NCBI GenBank assembly: GCA_038501625.1
Contig: JAZAYU010000012.1
Coordinates: forward strand, 10,230,001-10,294,000
Length of the DNA: 64,000 nucleotides
DNA from: Corbicula japonica
Taxonomy: Eukaryota > Mollusca > Bivalvia > Venerida > Cyrenidae
Direction of reading: 5' to 3'
Shown in pieces: positions 23,426 through 34,142 of the stretch; position 1 is the first letter of the stretch, and each line of letters starts with the position of its first letter. A program made the translations under genes and the position numbers. The notes beneath the pieces were generated by a model. The model made no database searches. It worked only from the letters and a program-made list of their open reading frames with translations, and was not told where the DNA came from.

Positions 23426-23506
23426 CCGTCTAATTGCAAGTTGGACATCTTTAGGCACATCAGGAATGAGGTAAGCAAGGATGAACTTGAGAGCAAATAC
23501 AATGTG
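23426..23506 (-). CDS. Anoctamin exon, helix 10 (residues 681-707)
   Basis: It encodes HIVFALKFILAYLIPDVPKD, then VQLAIRR. LIPDVPKD at the end of helix 10 is one of the best-known anoctamin motifs. It is 27 codons, phase 0 at both ends. The acceptor is TTTTTTCAG and the donor GTACGA. A TA-flanked inverted-repeat element ends at 23,402, only 23 bp from the exon edge and so just downstream of the donor in transcript order. Confidence 0.96.
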
Positions 23507-23509
23507 CTG

Positions 23510-24660
23510 AAAAAATAAAATATAAACATTGAAAATATAATATATAAATATTGAAAATATTTAACATTAAAAAAACCATAAACATTGAAAATAGGATATA
23601 TAAACATTGAAGAAAACATAAACATTGAACATTTAATATAAACATTGAAAATATAAACAAAAATCGAAATTATTATATACACTGTAACATTGAAAATAAA
23701 ATATTTAAACATTGAAAAAACAAAATTAACATTAAAATATAATATATACATTGAAAATATATTATATAAACTTTGAAAATAAAATATATCCTTTCCGCGC
23801 CCGACCCAATTAAATAACTGTAAAACACGTTATCTAACGTTACGGTCTTTCTTCTGTAAAAAAAGGTGGGATATGCATATCAAGAATAGTGCATTTAAAT
23901 CCCGAATCTCAACGCTCTTTTACGTAATGGGTGAAAAATTCGGTTTATTGCTGGAAGACTGTAACGGAAAATTCCGTAAATCAATTAATCTAATAAACAG
24001 TCATTAATTTTTATGCAATTGCAAAAAACGTTATTTTTAAGTAATTACTAGGTAGATATAGGTATTTTCTAACAAAATGGATAACTGTTTTGGAGCCACT
24101 TTTTTATTTTGACAATAAAAGATGAAGAAACAGCAACACTGTAATTAGATTTTTTTTTCTGAAAATTTGACTGTTTAAAATCACTAATTTTCTTATCAGA
24201 TTATCTAAGTCACATGTAATAAATTTCTTACTAAATAATATTTGAGAGAAAATATGCGATGCGTTCAAAGGACTAATAGTGTTAAAATACTGATCGATGA
24301 TTCCGTGTTCATCTAAATAGCCACCAAAGTAAGGACTTTTTTAAAAAAGAAAAAAACAAATCGACGGGTTTCCGACAGAAAAACAGGATTGTGTTTTGAA
24401 AAGGGATTTTTTTATCAATACGTTTAAATACGTTTTGGGCGTCCTCCCGTAAAACAGGGTCGGGTTTTGGGAAGTCAAAATTTTGTCATGTTTAAATACG
24501 TTATGGTGGTGGAAAGGATATAAACATTGAAAATAAATTATATAAACATTGTAAATAAAATATATATACTCTGAAAATATAATAAGTTATAAACATTCAA
24601 AATATTATATACAAACATTAAAATATTATACATTGTGTATATAAACATTGAAAATAAAAA
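23510..24660. repeat. AT-rich minisatellite, split by a small element
   Basis: Degenerate repeats of AAACATTGAAAATATAATAT run from 23,510 to about 23,789 and resume at 24,518-24,660. The Phe/Tyr-rich minus-strand ORFs are artefacts. Confidence 0.85.
23790..24517. mobile_element. Small DNA element with CCTTTCC/GGAAAGG ends
   Basis: It interrupts the AT minisatellite. The left end is CCTTTCCGCGCCCGACCC and the right end GGTGGTGGAAAGG, with ATAT on both sides. Internally GGGTCGGG near the right mirrors CCCGACCC near the left. The class is unknown. Confidence 0.6.
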
Positions 24661-24774
24661 TTACAAAATTTGAAATTGGTAAGAATAAGTCAAACCTGAT
24701 TTTGAGGTACAGTGAATCCTCTCTATTATGGACACCTAAGGGACTGAGGGAAAGTGTCCTTAATAGCAGGTTGT

Positions 24775-26085
24775 CAGGGTTGGCAAAATGCCGGCAAGTA
24801 TGAGTATTTTCCATGCCGGCAGTATTTACCAGCAAATACTGGCAATTACTAGCAAATACTGGTCAATTGAATTGACCAGTCTGGAATTTATACAATATTA
24901 CCTATTATTAGCATTCATGTAGATAATTTCAAGTTTACCCATTAATTGCCATTATATTTATACTTAAGTTTAACACTTTTATCACTTTATCCATAATAAA
25001 TAAATATTTAAGTACTGAAAAAGTGGTCATTTGAATTGACCACCCATGGTATTTATACAATAAAATGTTATCTCTTATAGTGGACAACTTCAAAATTCAA
25101 TTATTAATAATAATGGAGTCAGCATTTAAGAGGGTTAATTTTAATTATAAACAAGTAATGTATACAACTTACAATAAATATACATGAATACAATAACAAA
25201 TAAGGTTAGATATAATGAAGTCTCTGTCTACCAGGCAATTTCTTCTTTCCCCTTAAAGTATCTGTAACAGAACACCAGTTTGGCAGCTTTCTGCAGTCAT
25301 ACCATTACACAACCATTTACTTGCACCTAGTTGTGTTGTTGTTGTTGTTACTTCCCAGTTTTATGTCCCTCCCGCCTCTGAACAAGGATATTATGCTGTG
25401 GACATACCAGCTTCCCATGGTGGAGGAAGACCCCAGGTGCCCCTCCTGGCAATTTTCAGGCTCGAGCGGGCACCTGGGTAGAACCACAGACAAGCTAGCT
25501 GGTTAGCTTCCTCACATGAAAGATCTTGACCCTGGTAGGTCTCGAACTCACAGCGGTGAAGGGCAAGTGATTGTCAGTCGGAAACCTTAACCACTTGGCC
25601 ATGGACACCACCTAGACAAATTTGATAGGTTATTTATGACACTTCACTGTTGCCTTTGTTGCCCCTGGCTATTACAGCCCTCTTGTATGAAACATGTTGT
25701 TTTAATAGTCTAGACCTTATGGCATTGCTTGTTAAGTGTCAATGGCCAGGTGCAAAGGTGGATTAGCAATAATTTCTCACCTGCTGTATATTTAGGTTCT
25801 AAGTAAAAAAAGAAAGGTCTTCAAGATTTATTTTTACTTTAAGTGCTTAAAGTGAACACATTATATGAAATTTAATTAAAATATCTGAGTAATTTAATTA
25901 TTATTATGATAAAAAATTAATAACAGTCAACTAAGTTAAGATTTCTGCAGTATTTTAAGGCAAAAAAACTCATCTGTGTTGTATTTGCCAGTATTTTCCA
26001 GTATTTGCCACTTTGGGGAGTATTTTTTACAAGCCGGTAATTACCACCGGTAAATACCGGGGGTGGTATTTACCGCCCAACCCTG
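24775..26085. mobile_element. hAT-type element nested in the TACAGT MITE
   Basis: The ends are CAGGGTTGG and (reverse) CAGGGTTGG. The flanks are CAGGTTGT on the left and CGGGTTGT on the right, an 8-bp duplication with one difference. The interior is rich in CAGTATTTGCCA-like subterminal motifs and carries a SINE. No transposase is seen. Confidence 0.78.
25330..25613 (-). mobile_element. tRNA-Ser-like SINE
   Basis: Read on the minus strand. The A box is TGGCCAAGTGGTTAAGG (25,585-25,601), the B box GAGTTCGAGACC (25,538-25,549), followed by a body of about 200 bp and an (AAC)n tail at 25,331-25,350. These are RNA polymerase III promoter boxes of a tRNA-derived SINE. The body family is not identified. 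The short plus-strand ORF here is an artefact. Confidence 0.8.
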
Positions 26086-26560
26086 CGGGTTGTCCTTAAT
26101 GGTGGGTTTAAATAAAAAAGAACAGAACATGTCTGTTCTTTAAAAAACTGTCCGTAATACTGGGGTGCCCGTAATATCAAGTGTCTGTAATGAGGGGTTT
26201 TACTGTACATAAAACTTAATTTATCATATAGATATCTTAAAGATACTTTGAGAATTTGAGATCATAAAACTGACTATAGAGAAAAGATCCCAGGCAGGGG
26301 TTGGTTCCGCTAAGCTGTCAAATCACAAGACTGGTCTCCAATCTTATTCTGGGCATGTCACAGGAAAAGGTGTCTTCTGTGACATTTTCTGACGTTCCAA
26401 TTGTTACTTTATTACTCACAGTCATGTAATAAATTCTCGTAATAAATGGGAGATTTTATAATACAAAAAGATATGATGATATAATTTCAAGTATTGACAT
26501 CAGCTGTCCAAAGACAACTTTTCCGATGACCTGCCACATTTATTACTATGAGCTCAGAAC

Positions 26561-27590
26561 TTAATCTTTTACTCCATAGATATGACTGTATAGATCCAGA
26601 TCAGATGGCTGATGTAGATTAAGATCAGCTGATCACGATTAACACTGTTCACTTTTAGATGCATTAGGTTGTTTATTAATTAGCACTGTAGATCCAGATC
26701 AGATGGCAGTGAAGTGCTAGCTGATCAGGATCAACACTGTTCGCTTTCAGATTAATTAAGCTGCATCTATTAGCAAACAGTGTAAATCCAGACCATATAG
26801 CATTGATGGGCTAGCAGGATCAACACCGTTTGCTTTTAGATTAATAAAGTTGCTTTGACCAATTAGCAAATAATGAAAATCTAGATCATATGGCGCAACT
26901 TGCCATCTAAATTAGATCTACACTGTTTGCCCGTGCGATAAAAGTCATATAGGGTGATCCATAACATCTGATACCGTTTTGAAATTTAATAGCGTTTATA
27001 TCAACAAACATAGGCAAACAATTTTCACATAGTAATAATCTAGAGGCTTTAGAGTTTTGTTTGATATATAGCATAGCATACTTCTGTAGGGAATGCAGTC
27101 CGTATATCCAAAATAATATTTATAACATTTGTTCAATCTGACGTCAATTTTACGTGATTATTACGTCAAGTCTTTTCTTGGAATGGTTTAATTTGGCCAA
27201 TGTGCACATCTGTGAATTTATAATTCTCATTTCTTGTTAAACTGATGATTTTAGCTCGGATGTTTGTTTAGGTGTGTAAACCTTACCTTTTAAATGTCCC
27301 CAAAGAAAAAGCCTAATCTGCCACATAAAATTTCAAGAAAAGACTTGATGTCATAATCACCAAAATTGACGTCACATTGAACATTTGTTAAATATATTAT
27401 TTTGGATATACCAACAGCATTTCTTATTCAAGTATGGTGTGTTCTATATCAAACAAAACATTGAAGCCTCTAGATTATTACTACGTGAAAATTGTACGCC
27501 TATGTTTGATGATATTTACGCTATAAAATTTCAAAAGGGTATCAGATATTATGGATCACCCTGTATTTATAAATAGAGTAAAGGGTTTCA
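26561..27590 (-). mobile_element. TTAA MITE copy 23 (expanded), split by a foldback element
   Basis: Four diverged palindromes in a row (AGATCCAGATCAGATGG types), up to GCGATAAAAGTCAT at 26,950. The end (AATAGAGTAAAGGGTT) continues after the foldback element at about 27,570. Confidence 0.65.
26951..27565. mobile_element. Foldback element with about 230-bp arms
   Basis: The left arm starts AGGGTGATCCATAACATCTG and the right arm (reverse) AGGGTGATCCATAATATCTG. Matching continues through CATAGGCxxACAATTTTCAC, AATAATCTAGAGGCTT and GACGTCAATTTT. The loop is about 140 bp. The ORF at 27,385-27,576 is the right arm and not a gene. Confidence 0.88.
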
Positions 27591-27614
27591 TAAGGACACA
27601 AAAAATAAACTCAC

Positions 27615-27748
27615 TTCAAATGCAATACAGATCCAGAGTCTGGTATGAATGCTATACTTGAGTCCCCAGCCAGACGTGAAGGCTATCAGAAAACCATTAG
27701 TGATCACGCCAACAAGGTTGATAAAGTTCAGGATTCCATACCACATAC
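27615..27748 (-). CDS. Anoctamin exon, helices 9-10 with short outer loop (residues 636-680)
   Basis: It encodes GMWYGILNFINLVGVITNGF, then LIAFTSGWGLKYS and HTRLWICIAFE. Helix 9 and the start of helix 10 lie in one exon, so the outer loop is only about a dozen residues. In ANO1-7 this loop is long and glycosylated. The acceptor is TTTGTAG and the donor GTGAGT. The 5.6-kb intron upstream holds a nested hAT/mariner/composite insertion. Confidence 0.94.
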
Positions 27749-28900
27749 CTACAAATATCAATAAATACTAAAGTATCATTCAATTTCATGGTGGTGAATT
27801 TTGGGGCAAAAGCAACAACAGTTACTGATATATTCAAATAAATATATACAAAAATAGATTATTGCTGTGCATACAACTTTCTAACCTTGATCTATTGAAT
27901 CGAAACATCGGAATAAATATAATACGTGTATCAACATAAGGTTATTATTCCCTGATGAAGATTCTATTTTATCAAAACGTCAGAATAAATATAATATCAA
28001 CATTATTTGTGTTTGTGCAAATTATTTCCCCACCAGGGATTATAAAATTTCAAAATCCCAATCGGACATTGGCGTCAAAATTGACATTTCGCCGACTTCC
28101 GGTTCGCACGAACAGCGACTTCCGGTCCCCGCGTTCGGCGTATTTCACTTTCCGGACCCACAGTCCATTTCTCTTTCCCGGCATAAATTCTCGTTGGCGA
28201 TATCCTACAACCTTTCAACAGATTAATGGTTTTCGAACTGTATACTGAAAAATTCTTTGATCAATTTATAAGAGCGGCACGCGACGTTTGATGTTTACGG
28301 CGATCAGCGTCTTTGTTGTAATAAACAAGCATTCCATGCATTTAAAACGTGACGTAATGGTTCAAAACAGTTATTTTCAGCAGTGTTCATAGCGATTGTG
28401 AAGTGGATTATTTAGTTATTAAAAATGTTTTTTCTCTCGGAATTTCGGGAGGCAAGTATTCGCTTTACTTTAATATACGTCGATCACACCATGCTTTGTA
28501 ACACTTTCTTTTCTTTACCGAATGTACGAGGGGTGTTAGGTAAATTCCCAGACTGTTCTCATATAATCTCAACGGCTTCATTGATAGTAATGAAAATTTG
28601 CAGACATACTAAATAAAATGTTTATAATTTAAATATGAAACAAATAAGTGGTAAATTTGAATTTTCTTTGTGCTATTGTTGCTATAGCAACATAAGGGAA
28701 GCCCACCCGGGGCATTACATACGTATGTGCATAAAAACCGTCCGAAAACAGTAAATATTTGTATAATTTCTTCCAATTTTTGATATGTAATTAGACTGAC
28801 GTTACTCTGTCCGTGACGTAAATTTTGAGCGAAATCATAGCGTATTGCGTGTGTGACGTCAAAATAAAATGACGTCATTGTTTACCAACGCACTTGCGTT

Positions 28901-28981
28901 ATGGCGTCGAAAGAAGAAATTCGTTCTGTAATCAAGTTTCATGCCTTGTCGGGTGAAACACCAACAGATTCGTATAAAAAA
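28901..28981 (+). pseudogene. Mariner transposase, N-terminal fragment
   Basis: It begins MASKEEIRSVIKFHALSGE and continues TPTDSYKK, the start of the first helix-turn-helix of mariner transposases (usual form MASKEEIRxVIKFHxxxGxTPTE). It then runs straight into the head of a composite repeat at about 28,982. The middle of the protein is missing; the C-terminal piece resumes at about 31,709. This is an inactive relic. Confidence 0.82.
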
Positions 28982-29279
28982 ACAAGAGCCAGTCGGAAAC
29001 GACTGCACGCTCGACTATTCGAAAAGTCAGAATTATTAAGCACATTGTAACTGGGCTTCATTTAAACTGGGGAGTGATTCAGGAGTTTATGACACCCCCA
29101 ACAAACACACATGAACAAAAGTTTCTTAATCCAAGTTAGGAAATCAATAAATTACACTTAATTTATTCTTGTAGATTTTTTTTAGGGTTTACACAACCCA
29201 GCCCATAAACCCCTGATCCCACACCCATCAACCCACTATCTTTGCCCACCTATAGTGGTGTGGCGTGGTGAAGTACAGT

Positions 29280-30115
29280 ATGGTATGCTGTTTGCTGTTG
29301 TTGGTGGTGGTGTTGCTGTTGTTGGTGGTGGTGGTGTTGCTGTTGTTGGTGGTGGTGTTGTTGCTGTTGTTGGTGTTGTTGTTGGTGGTGGTGTTGTTGG
29401 TGTTGGTATTGTTGGTGTTGTTGTTGGTGGTGGTGGAAGTGTTGTTGCTGGTGGTGGTGGTGGTGGTGTTGGTTGTTGTTGTTGCTGTTGTTGGTGGTGG
29501 TGTTGATGTTGTTGGTGTTGTTGTTGGTGGGGGTGTTGCTGGTGGTGGTGGTGTTGTTGTTGGTGCTGGTGTTGATGTTGTTGGTGGTGTTGTTGTTGGT
29601 GTTGTTGTTGTTGGTAGTGGTGTTGTTGTTGTTGGTGGTGGTGTTGGTGGTGGTGATGATGTTGTTGTTGGTGGTGGTGGTGTTGTTGTTGGTGGTGTTG
29701 TTGTTGGTGGTGGTGTTGTTGTTTTTGGTGTTGGTGGTGGTGATGGTGTTATTGTTGTTAGTGGTGGTTTTGTTGATGGTGGTGGTGGTGTTGTTGTTGT
29801 TTGTGTTGTTGTTGGTGGTGGTGTTGATATTGTTGTTGGTGGTGGTGTTGGTGTTGTTGTTGGTGGTGTTGTTGTTGTTAATGGTGGTGCTGTAGTTGTT
29901 GTTGTTGGTGGTGTTGGTGTTGTTAATGGTGGTGTTGTTGTTGGTGGTGGTTGTGTTGTTGGTGGTGGTGATGGTGTTGTTGGTGGTGTTGTTGTTGTTA
30001 GTGGTGGTGTTGTTGGCGGTGTTGTTGTTGTTGTTGTTGGTGGTGGTGTTGTTGTTGTTTGTGTTGGTGTTGTTGTAGTTGTTGTTGGTGGTGTTGTTGG
30101 TATGTGCAGGTGGTG
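29280..30115. repeat. GGT/GTT trinucleotide microsatellite (about 0.84 kb)
   Basis: Almost pure alternation of GTT and GGT triplets, with a few GCT and GAT. Both strands are open for hundreds of codons, giving poly-Val/Leu/Gly on one and poly-Asn/Thr/His/Gln on the other. This is a consequence of the repeat, not evidence of genes. Confidence 0.95.
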
Positions 30116-30146
30116 GTGGGTGGTGGGGGTACAGTACAGTACAGTG

Positions 30147-30205
30147 TAATGGTATGGTATGGTATGGTATGGTATGGTATGGTATGGTATGGTATAGTAT
30201 AGTAT
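30147..30205. repeat. TATGG pentanucleotide microsatellite
   Basis: About nine copies of GGTAT, decaying into AGTAT repeats, followed by a CCCA/CCCAC run. It lies directly after the GGT/GTT tract inside element P7. Confidence 0.93.
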
Positions 30206-30449
30206 AGTCTATGCACCCACCCACCCACCCCACAATTACTCAACACTTTCAACCAAAGTATGTTAAGGACATCTGTTTTAAACCTTTTATTTAGCATTTC
30301 ATATGAAAAACACTAACATTGAAACTTTAACAATTATTTATAAGTCTTAATTCTAATTTCAAGTGAAAAGGGGCAAAAATCAAATATAAAAAAAGCAAGG
30401 ATGAGTTATGGGCCTTTGAAAATAAACCTGATGTAAGATAAAATAAAGG

Positions 30450-31610
30450 TATACAAAGTTTTAAACCTTAATTTTTAAGTCTAAAAAGGGCAGTAATTTG
30501 AAAAAAATCAAAGAGTTATGGTTCTTGGCATACATAGTCAGGGTCATGATGGTGAATAAGTTTCAAAGCTATAGTACAAGAAGTATGAAAGTAACTAGCT
30601 TGCACGCAAACTTTAACCTGAAATTCTAAGTCGAAAAAGGGCCATAATTTGATTAAAAATGAAAGAAAGAGTTATAGTTCTTGGCATACATAGTCAGGGT
30701 CATGATGGTAAACAAGTGTCTTAAGTCTCAAAGCTATAGTACAAGAAGTATGAAAGTAACTAGCTTGCACGCAAACTTTAACCTGAAATTCTAAGTTGAA
30801 AAAGGGCCAAAATTTGATTAAAAATGAAAGAAAGAGTTATGGTTCTTGGTATAAATAGTCAGGGTCATGATGGTAAACAAGTGTCTTAAGTTTCAAAGCT
30901 GTAGTACAAGAAGTAAGAAAGTAACTAGCTTGCACGCAAACTTTAACCTGAAATTCTAAGTCGAAAAAGGGCCATAATTTGAACAAAATGGAAGTAAGAG
31001 TTATGGTTCTTAGCATACAATCTTGAAATATGATGATGAACAAGTGTTGAAAGTTTCAAAGCTGTAGTATAAGTAGTATGGAAGTTATGGGTTTGCACAG
31101 TAGCTTGCACGCAAACTTTAACCTGAAATTCTAAGTCGAAAAAGGGGCATAATTTGATAAAAATGAAAGTTAGAGTTATGGTTCTTGGCATACACACTTG
31201 GGATATGATGATGAACAAGTGTTGAAAGTTTCAAAGCTGTAGTATAAGTAGTATTGAAGTTATTAGTTTGTATAGTAGCTTGCACGCAAACTTTAACCTG
31301 AAATTCTAAGTCAAAAAAGGGCCATAATTTGATCAAAATGAAAGTCAGAGTTATGGTTCTTGGTATACACACTCGGGACATGATGATGAACAAGTGTGCC
31401 AAGTTTAAAAGCTGTAGTGTAAGTAGTATTGAAGTTATGAGTTTGTACAGTAGCTTGCACGCAAACTTTAACCTGAAATTCTAAGTCAAAAAGGGCCATA
31501 ATTTGATCAAAATGAAAGTTAGAGTTATGGTTCTTGGCATACACACTCGGGACATGATGACGAACAAGTGTGCCAAGTTTAAAAGCTGTAGCTATAGTAG
31601 TTTTTAAGAT
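30450..31610 (+). repeat. Tandem core array of element P7
   Basis: Repeats marked by TTGCACGCAAACTTTAACC and AAAAAGGGCCATAATTTGA. Markers at 30,600, 30,769, 30,930, 31,109, 31,279 and 31,456 give spacings of roughly 160-180 bp. Copies diverge gradually and end in GCCGACGCC at 31,655. Short minus-strand ORFs across it are repeat artefacts. Confidence 0.9.
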
Positions 31611-31708
31611 ATAGGTAGGTTGCACATAAACTTTAACCAAAGCGGGACGCCAACGCCGACGCCCAAGTGAGTACAATCGCTCGACATATTCTTCGAATAG
31701 TCGAGCTA

Positions 31709-31976
31709 ATAAGAAGTGTACGAGCGGTTGAACATTTCTCTTGTTAACCACCCGCCATATTCTTCATATTTGGCACCTTGTGATTTTGCTTTGTTTCCAC
31801 GACTGAAGGGTTACCTTCGTGGAACGCACTTCGACAACCAGGGCGACTTGACCACCGCGGTAAACGCATTTCTTGCCAGTCTTACTTTAGCTGATTTCAG
31901 AGACATTTTTACCAAGTGGTGCGAACGGTGGCAGAAGTGCATTGAACATAACGGAGAGTTTTTTGAGAAAGAATGA
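31709..31976 (+). pseudogene. Mariner transposase, C-terminal fragment
   Basis: It contains HPPYSSYLAPCDFALFPRLK, then GYLRGTHFDN and a tail ending KWCERWQKCIEHNGEFFEKE, followed by a stop. In mariner transposases the Asp in LAPCD is the third residue of the catalytic D,D34D triad. The first two Asp lie in the missing part. About 230 central residues (by comparison with the usual ~345) have been replaced by the 2.7-kb insert. Confidence 0.85.
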
Positions 31977-33311
31977 GGCATCATATCACAAAGACGGTGC
32001 TTGTTGTGATTGACGGCATTGAAATTGACGTCAACGTTTCGCCGCGATTGTCCCGCTGCGGCTGTACCTATGTTTATTTTTGTTTATGTTTTCTGTATTG
32101 TAGCAGATAAATGTACATTGTTATATATCATTTTAAAGAGTATGTAATGATCTTTCAGGAGAACATTAAATTGTTGAAATGTAGTTCGAATTGTCGTTTT
32201 AATACATCCAGTCCGGGAATTTAACTAACACCCCTCGTAGTAATGTTTGAATCTACGAACTTACAGGAGTCTGCGTATGCAACATTACTCAGAGTCGGAA
32301 ATAAATGCTCATTACGTAGATTTTTGTAAATTTGAAATTTATTTGAATCGTTATATGCGCAAGTAAGCAAGCCAGTCACTCGAATTTTTTTCACATTTAA
32401 GTATATATTCATTTGAGCCATTTCAAATATGTTGTGAAATGCTAACAGTTTAAGTAAACTTCGCATGATATAAGTTTTCTTTAAATTTGATAAACAGCAA
32501 TTTTCGGTCGTCGGTCTTTTAGAATTACGCGCATATCGGACTAACACTTGTGTCAATAAAATGCAAACTGTTTCATCGTTCACGTTATTGAATACAACCA
32601 TTTGTATTGCTATCTTAAATTCTGACGTCAAACAGCCTTTTACTAGCGCAGTCCATTTTTGAAATTAAATAACACGCCCGTTATTAAAATGAGACCGACC
32701 ACATCCCATTTCATCTATGCCGCAGGCTATTCACGGAACGTGTAGTCGTGGTAGTCATGGTAGCAGACTTGTGAAGTCACTAATTGACAGGTTAATAGCT
32801 GATTAAGCTGTGAAAAAATGTACATGTAGGTAATTTTGCAACAGTTTGTAGGTCAATATTCATGACCAATTTTTAACCAATTTTGAAATTTCAATCGGAC
32901 ATTTTTCCCGAAAATCGGTCAATGACCAGCCTGCCGATGATTTTAGAATCCCTGTTCCCCACTAACCTTGATCTAAACAGAGTTGTTACACCAGTGACAT
33001 CTCCAGCTCATTTAAGTAAACATTTAATCTTATCAGTTAGCTAATTTCAGATTTCATAATTAGAGATGGAAATGCTTGCTAATCATTTCAAGATAAAATG
33101 CAAGATTTCCAGAAATGAGGATCGTTTCAGCTGTCTTAGGATAGTAACATAATACTTTCTAATTTTCTGGCAAAGTCCCCATGAAAATTAAATATTGCTG
33201 CCTAAAAAGGGGGTTCAAGCAACCCTACTGTATCCCCTCTGGTTTGGCCCCTGCTTGATAATAATCAGGCTGGTCAGGTGGTGGGTGGGATGCACTGACT
33301 GCTTCACTTAC

Positions 33312-33441
33312 CTAAATCTTGAGCAATAAAAGCAACTGGCCGCCTGTTCAACCAGAGAAGTCTTTTGGCATCAATATGCTTGTCTAGAAACATGATTGTT
33401 ATTGCAATCAAAGGAGCGAGTGGGAATGATGCAGTAAATAA
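33312..33441 (-). CDS. Anoctamin exon, helix 7-8 (residues 593-636)
   Basis: It encodes LFTASFPLAPLIAITIMFLD, KHIDAKRLL and RRPVAFIAQDLG. SFPLAP and DAK(R/K)...RRPVA are hallmark motifs. D612 and D616 align with the helix 8 ligands Glu734 and Asp738. The spacing from E583 (29 residues, then 4) equals that in ANO1. The acceptor is GTTTCAG and the donor GTAAGTG. Confidence 0.96.
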
Positions 33442-33540
33442 CTGAAACAGGAATAAACATAAATTAGTAGCCTAGCAAGAATATGGATAGTCAATGAGGT
33501 TTCTACAATTTTTTAATTACAAGCCAGTATTATAACAATT

Positions 33541-33725
33541 TACCGTCATTGTTTGAATATAAGCCGCACTCATGTATAAGCCGCACCCCCATAAACCTGA
33601 TGGAACAGATGAAAATGGCTTAATGCAATGTATAAGCAGCCAAACCTGTGTATTAGCCGCACCCCCAACTTTTTACTGCCAAATTCTGAAAAAAAAGTGT
33701 GGCTTATATTCAGACAATGACGGTA
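33541..33725. mobile_element. 185-bp MITE with TACCGTCATTG ends (copy a)
   Basis: The ends TACCGTCATTGTTTGAATAT and (reverse) TACCGTCATTGTCTGAATAT, then AAGCCGCAC, are inverted repeats. AAGCCGCAC boxes recur inside. A second copy lies at 45,048-45,235. Confidence 0.88.
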
Positions 33726-33726
33726 C

Positions 33727-33888
33727 TCTATAGGACTGATATACCATGAGTGACCAGTAAAGATCCAGATCAGCCTGCAGTTCTGATCAGAATCTACACT
33801 TTTTGGTTTTCAGATATATAAAGCTGATCTGGATTTAGCCTGGTCACCAACATGATTAAAGGCATATTTGGGCAAAAGACTAAACCTA
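33727..33888. mobile_element. TTAA MITE copy 24 (decayed)
   Basis: AGATCCAGATCAGCC and GCTGATCTGGATTTAGCC are recognisable. The ends are lost. Confidence 0.55.
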
Positions 33889-34142
33889 GCTTGCCAACTT
33901 TTTTGAGATAATTCAAGATCCAGTTTTCCAAACAGGCACATGGATGGGTAGACAGAGGGTAAATCTATAGTACCATCCAATGAAACTAATAAAGAAAATA
34001 TTCAATTTATGAAAAAAAGATCACAACTATAGCAATTAATTGAAATTCATGCTAGTTTCTATTTAAATACATTGCGATTTTATCACGGAAATTTATAGAA
34101 ATGGTTTTGTGCTTTGATATCAATTAAGTGGAATATACTTAC

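Larger units (their letters stand above)
24708..26207. mobile_element. TA-flanked element with TACAGT ends, host of a hAT element
   Basis: The left end TACAGTGAATCCTCTCTATT and right end (reverse strand TACAGTAAAACCCCTCATTA), both followed inward by (A/T)xxGACAC, are inverted repeats. Without its insert it is about 190 bp, so it was a MITE. Confidence 0.75.
28982..31707 (+). mobile_element. Composite (pearl/Helentron-like) element P7
   Basis: The head is AACAAGAG, a hairpin CAGTCGGAAACGACTG (28,990-29,005), then the arm GCTCGACTATTCGAA (29,009-29,023). That arm is the exact reverse complement of TTCGAATAGTCGAGC at 31,692-31,706. Inside are a GGT/GTT tract, a TATGG microsatellite and tandem cores of about 105-190 bp. 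The 3' end has a GCC/GACG-rich segment and a hairpin (GCTCGACATATTC / GAATAGTCGAGC). It is inserted in the mariner transposase relic. Confidence 0.75.
28524..32239 (+). mobile_element. Mariner-family element M1 (nested, disrupted)
   Basis: Its inverted ends are CGAGGGGTGTTAGGTAAATT on the left and the matching reverse complement on the right (CGAGGGGTGTTAGTTAAATT), flanked by TA on both sides. It carries the two transposase fragments above and is interrupted by composite element P7 at 28,982-31,707. It sits inside the hAT-like element 28,034-32,954. Confidence 0.85.
28034..32954. mobile_element. hAT-type element with perfect 8-bp target duplication
   Basis: Terminal inverted repeats are CAGGGATTATAAAAT on the left and CAGGGATTCTAAAAT on the right (reverse strand). 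Both ends are flanked by the same eight bases, TTCCCCAC (28,026-28,033 and 32,955-32,962). CAGGG ends with 8-bp duplications are typical of the hAT superfamily. Without the nested mariner only about 1.2 kb is its own. I see no transposase, so it is probably non-autonomous. Confidence 0.85.

Noticed and set aside
29250..30233. 327-codon minus-strand ORF (Asn/Thr/Gln/His) and 294- and 140-codon plus-strand ORFs (Val/Leu/Gly)
   Set aside because: All are readings of the GGT/GTT microsatellite, which has no stop triplets in several frames. No unique sequence, motif or splice context.
30837..31751. Minus-strand ORFs of 68-146 codons
   Set aside because: Overlapping readings of the P7 tandem cores, with similar peptides in different frames. 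They have no start context or family match.
32221..32631. 136-codon minus-strand ORF
   Set aside because: Starts in the mariner end and runs into hAT-like interior. No transposase motif or other known domain was seen.
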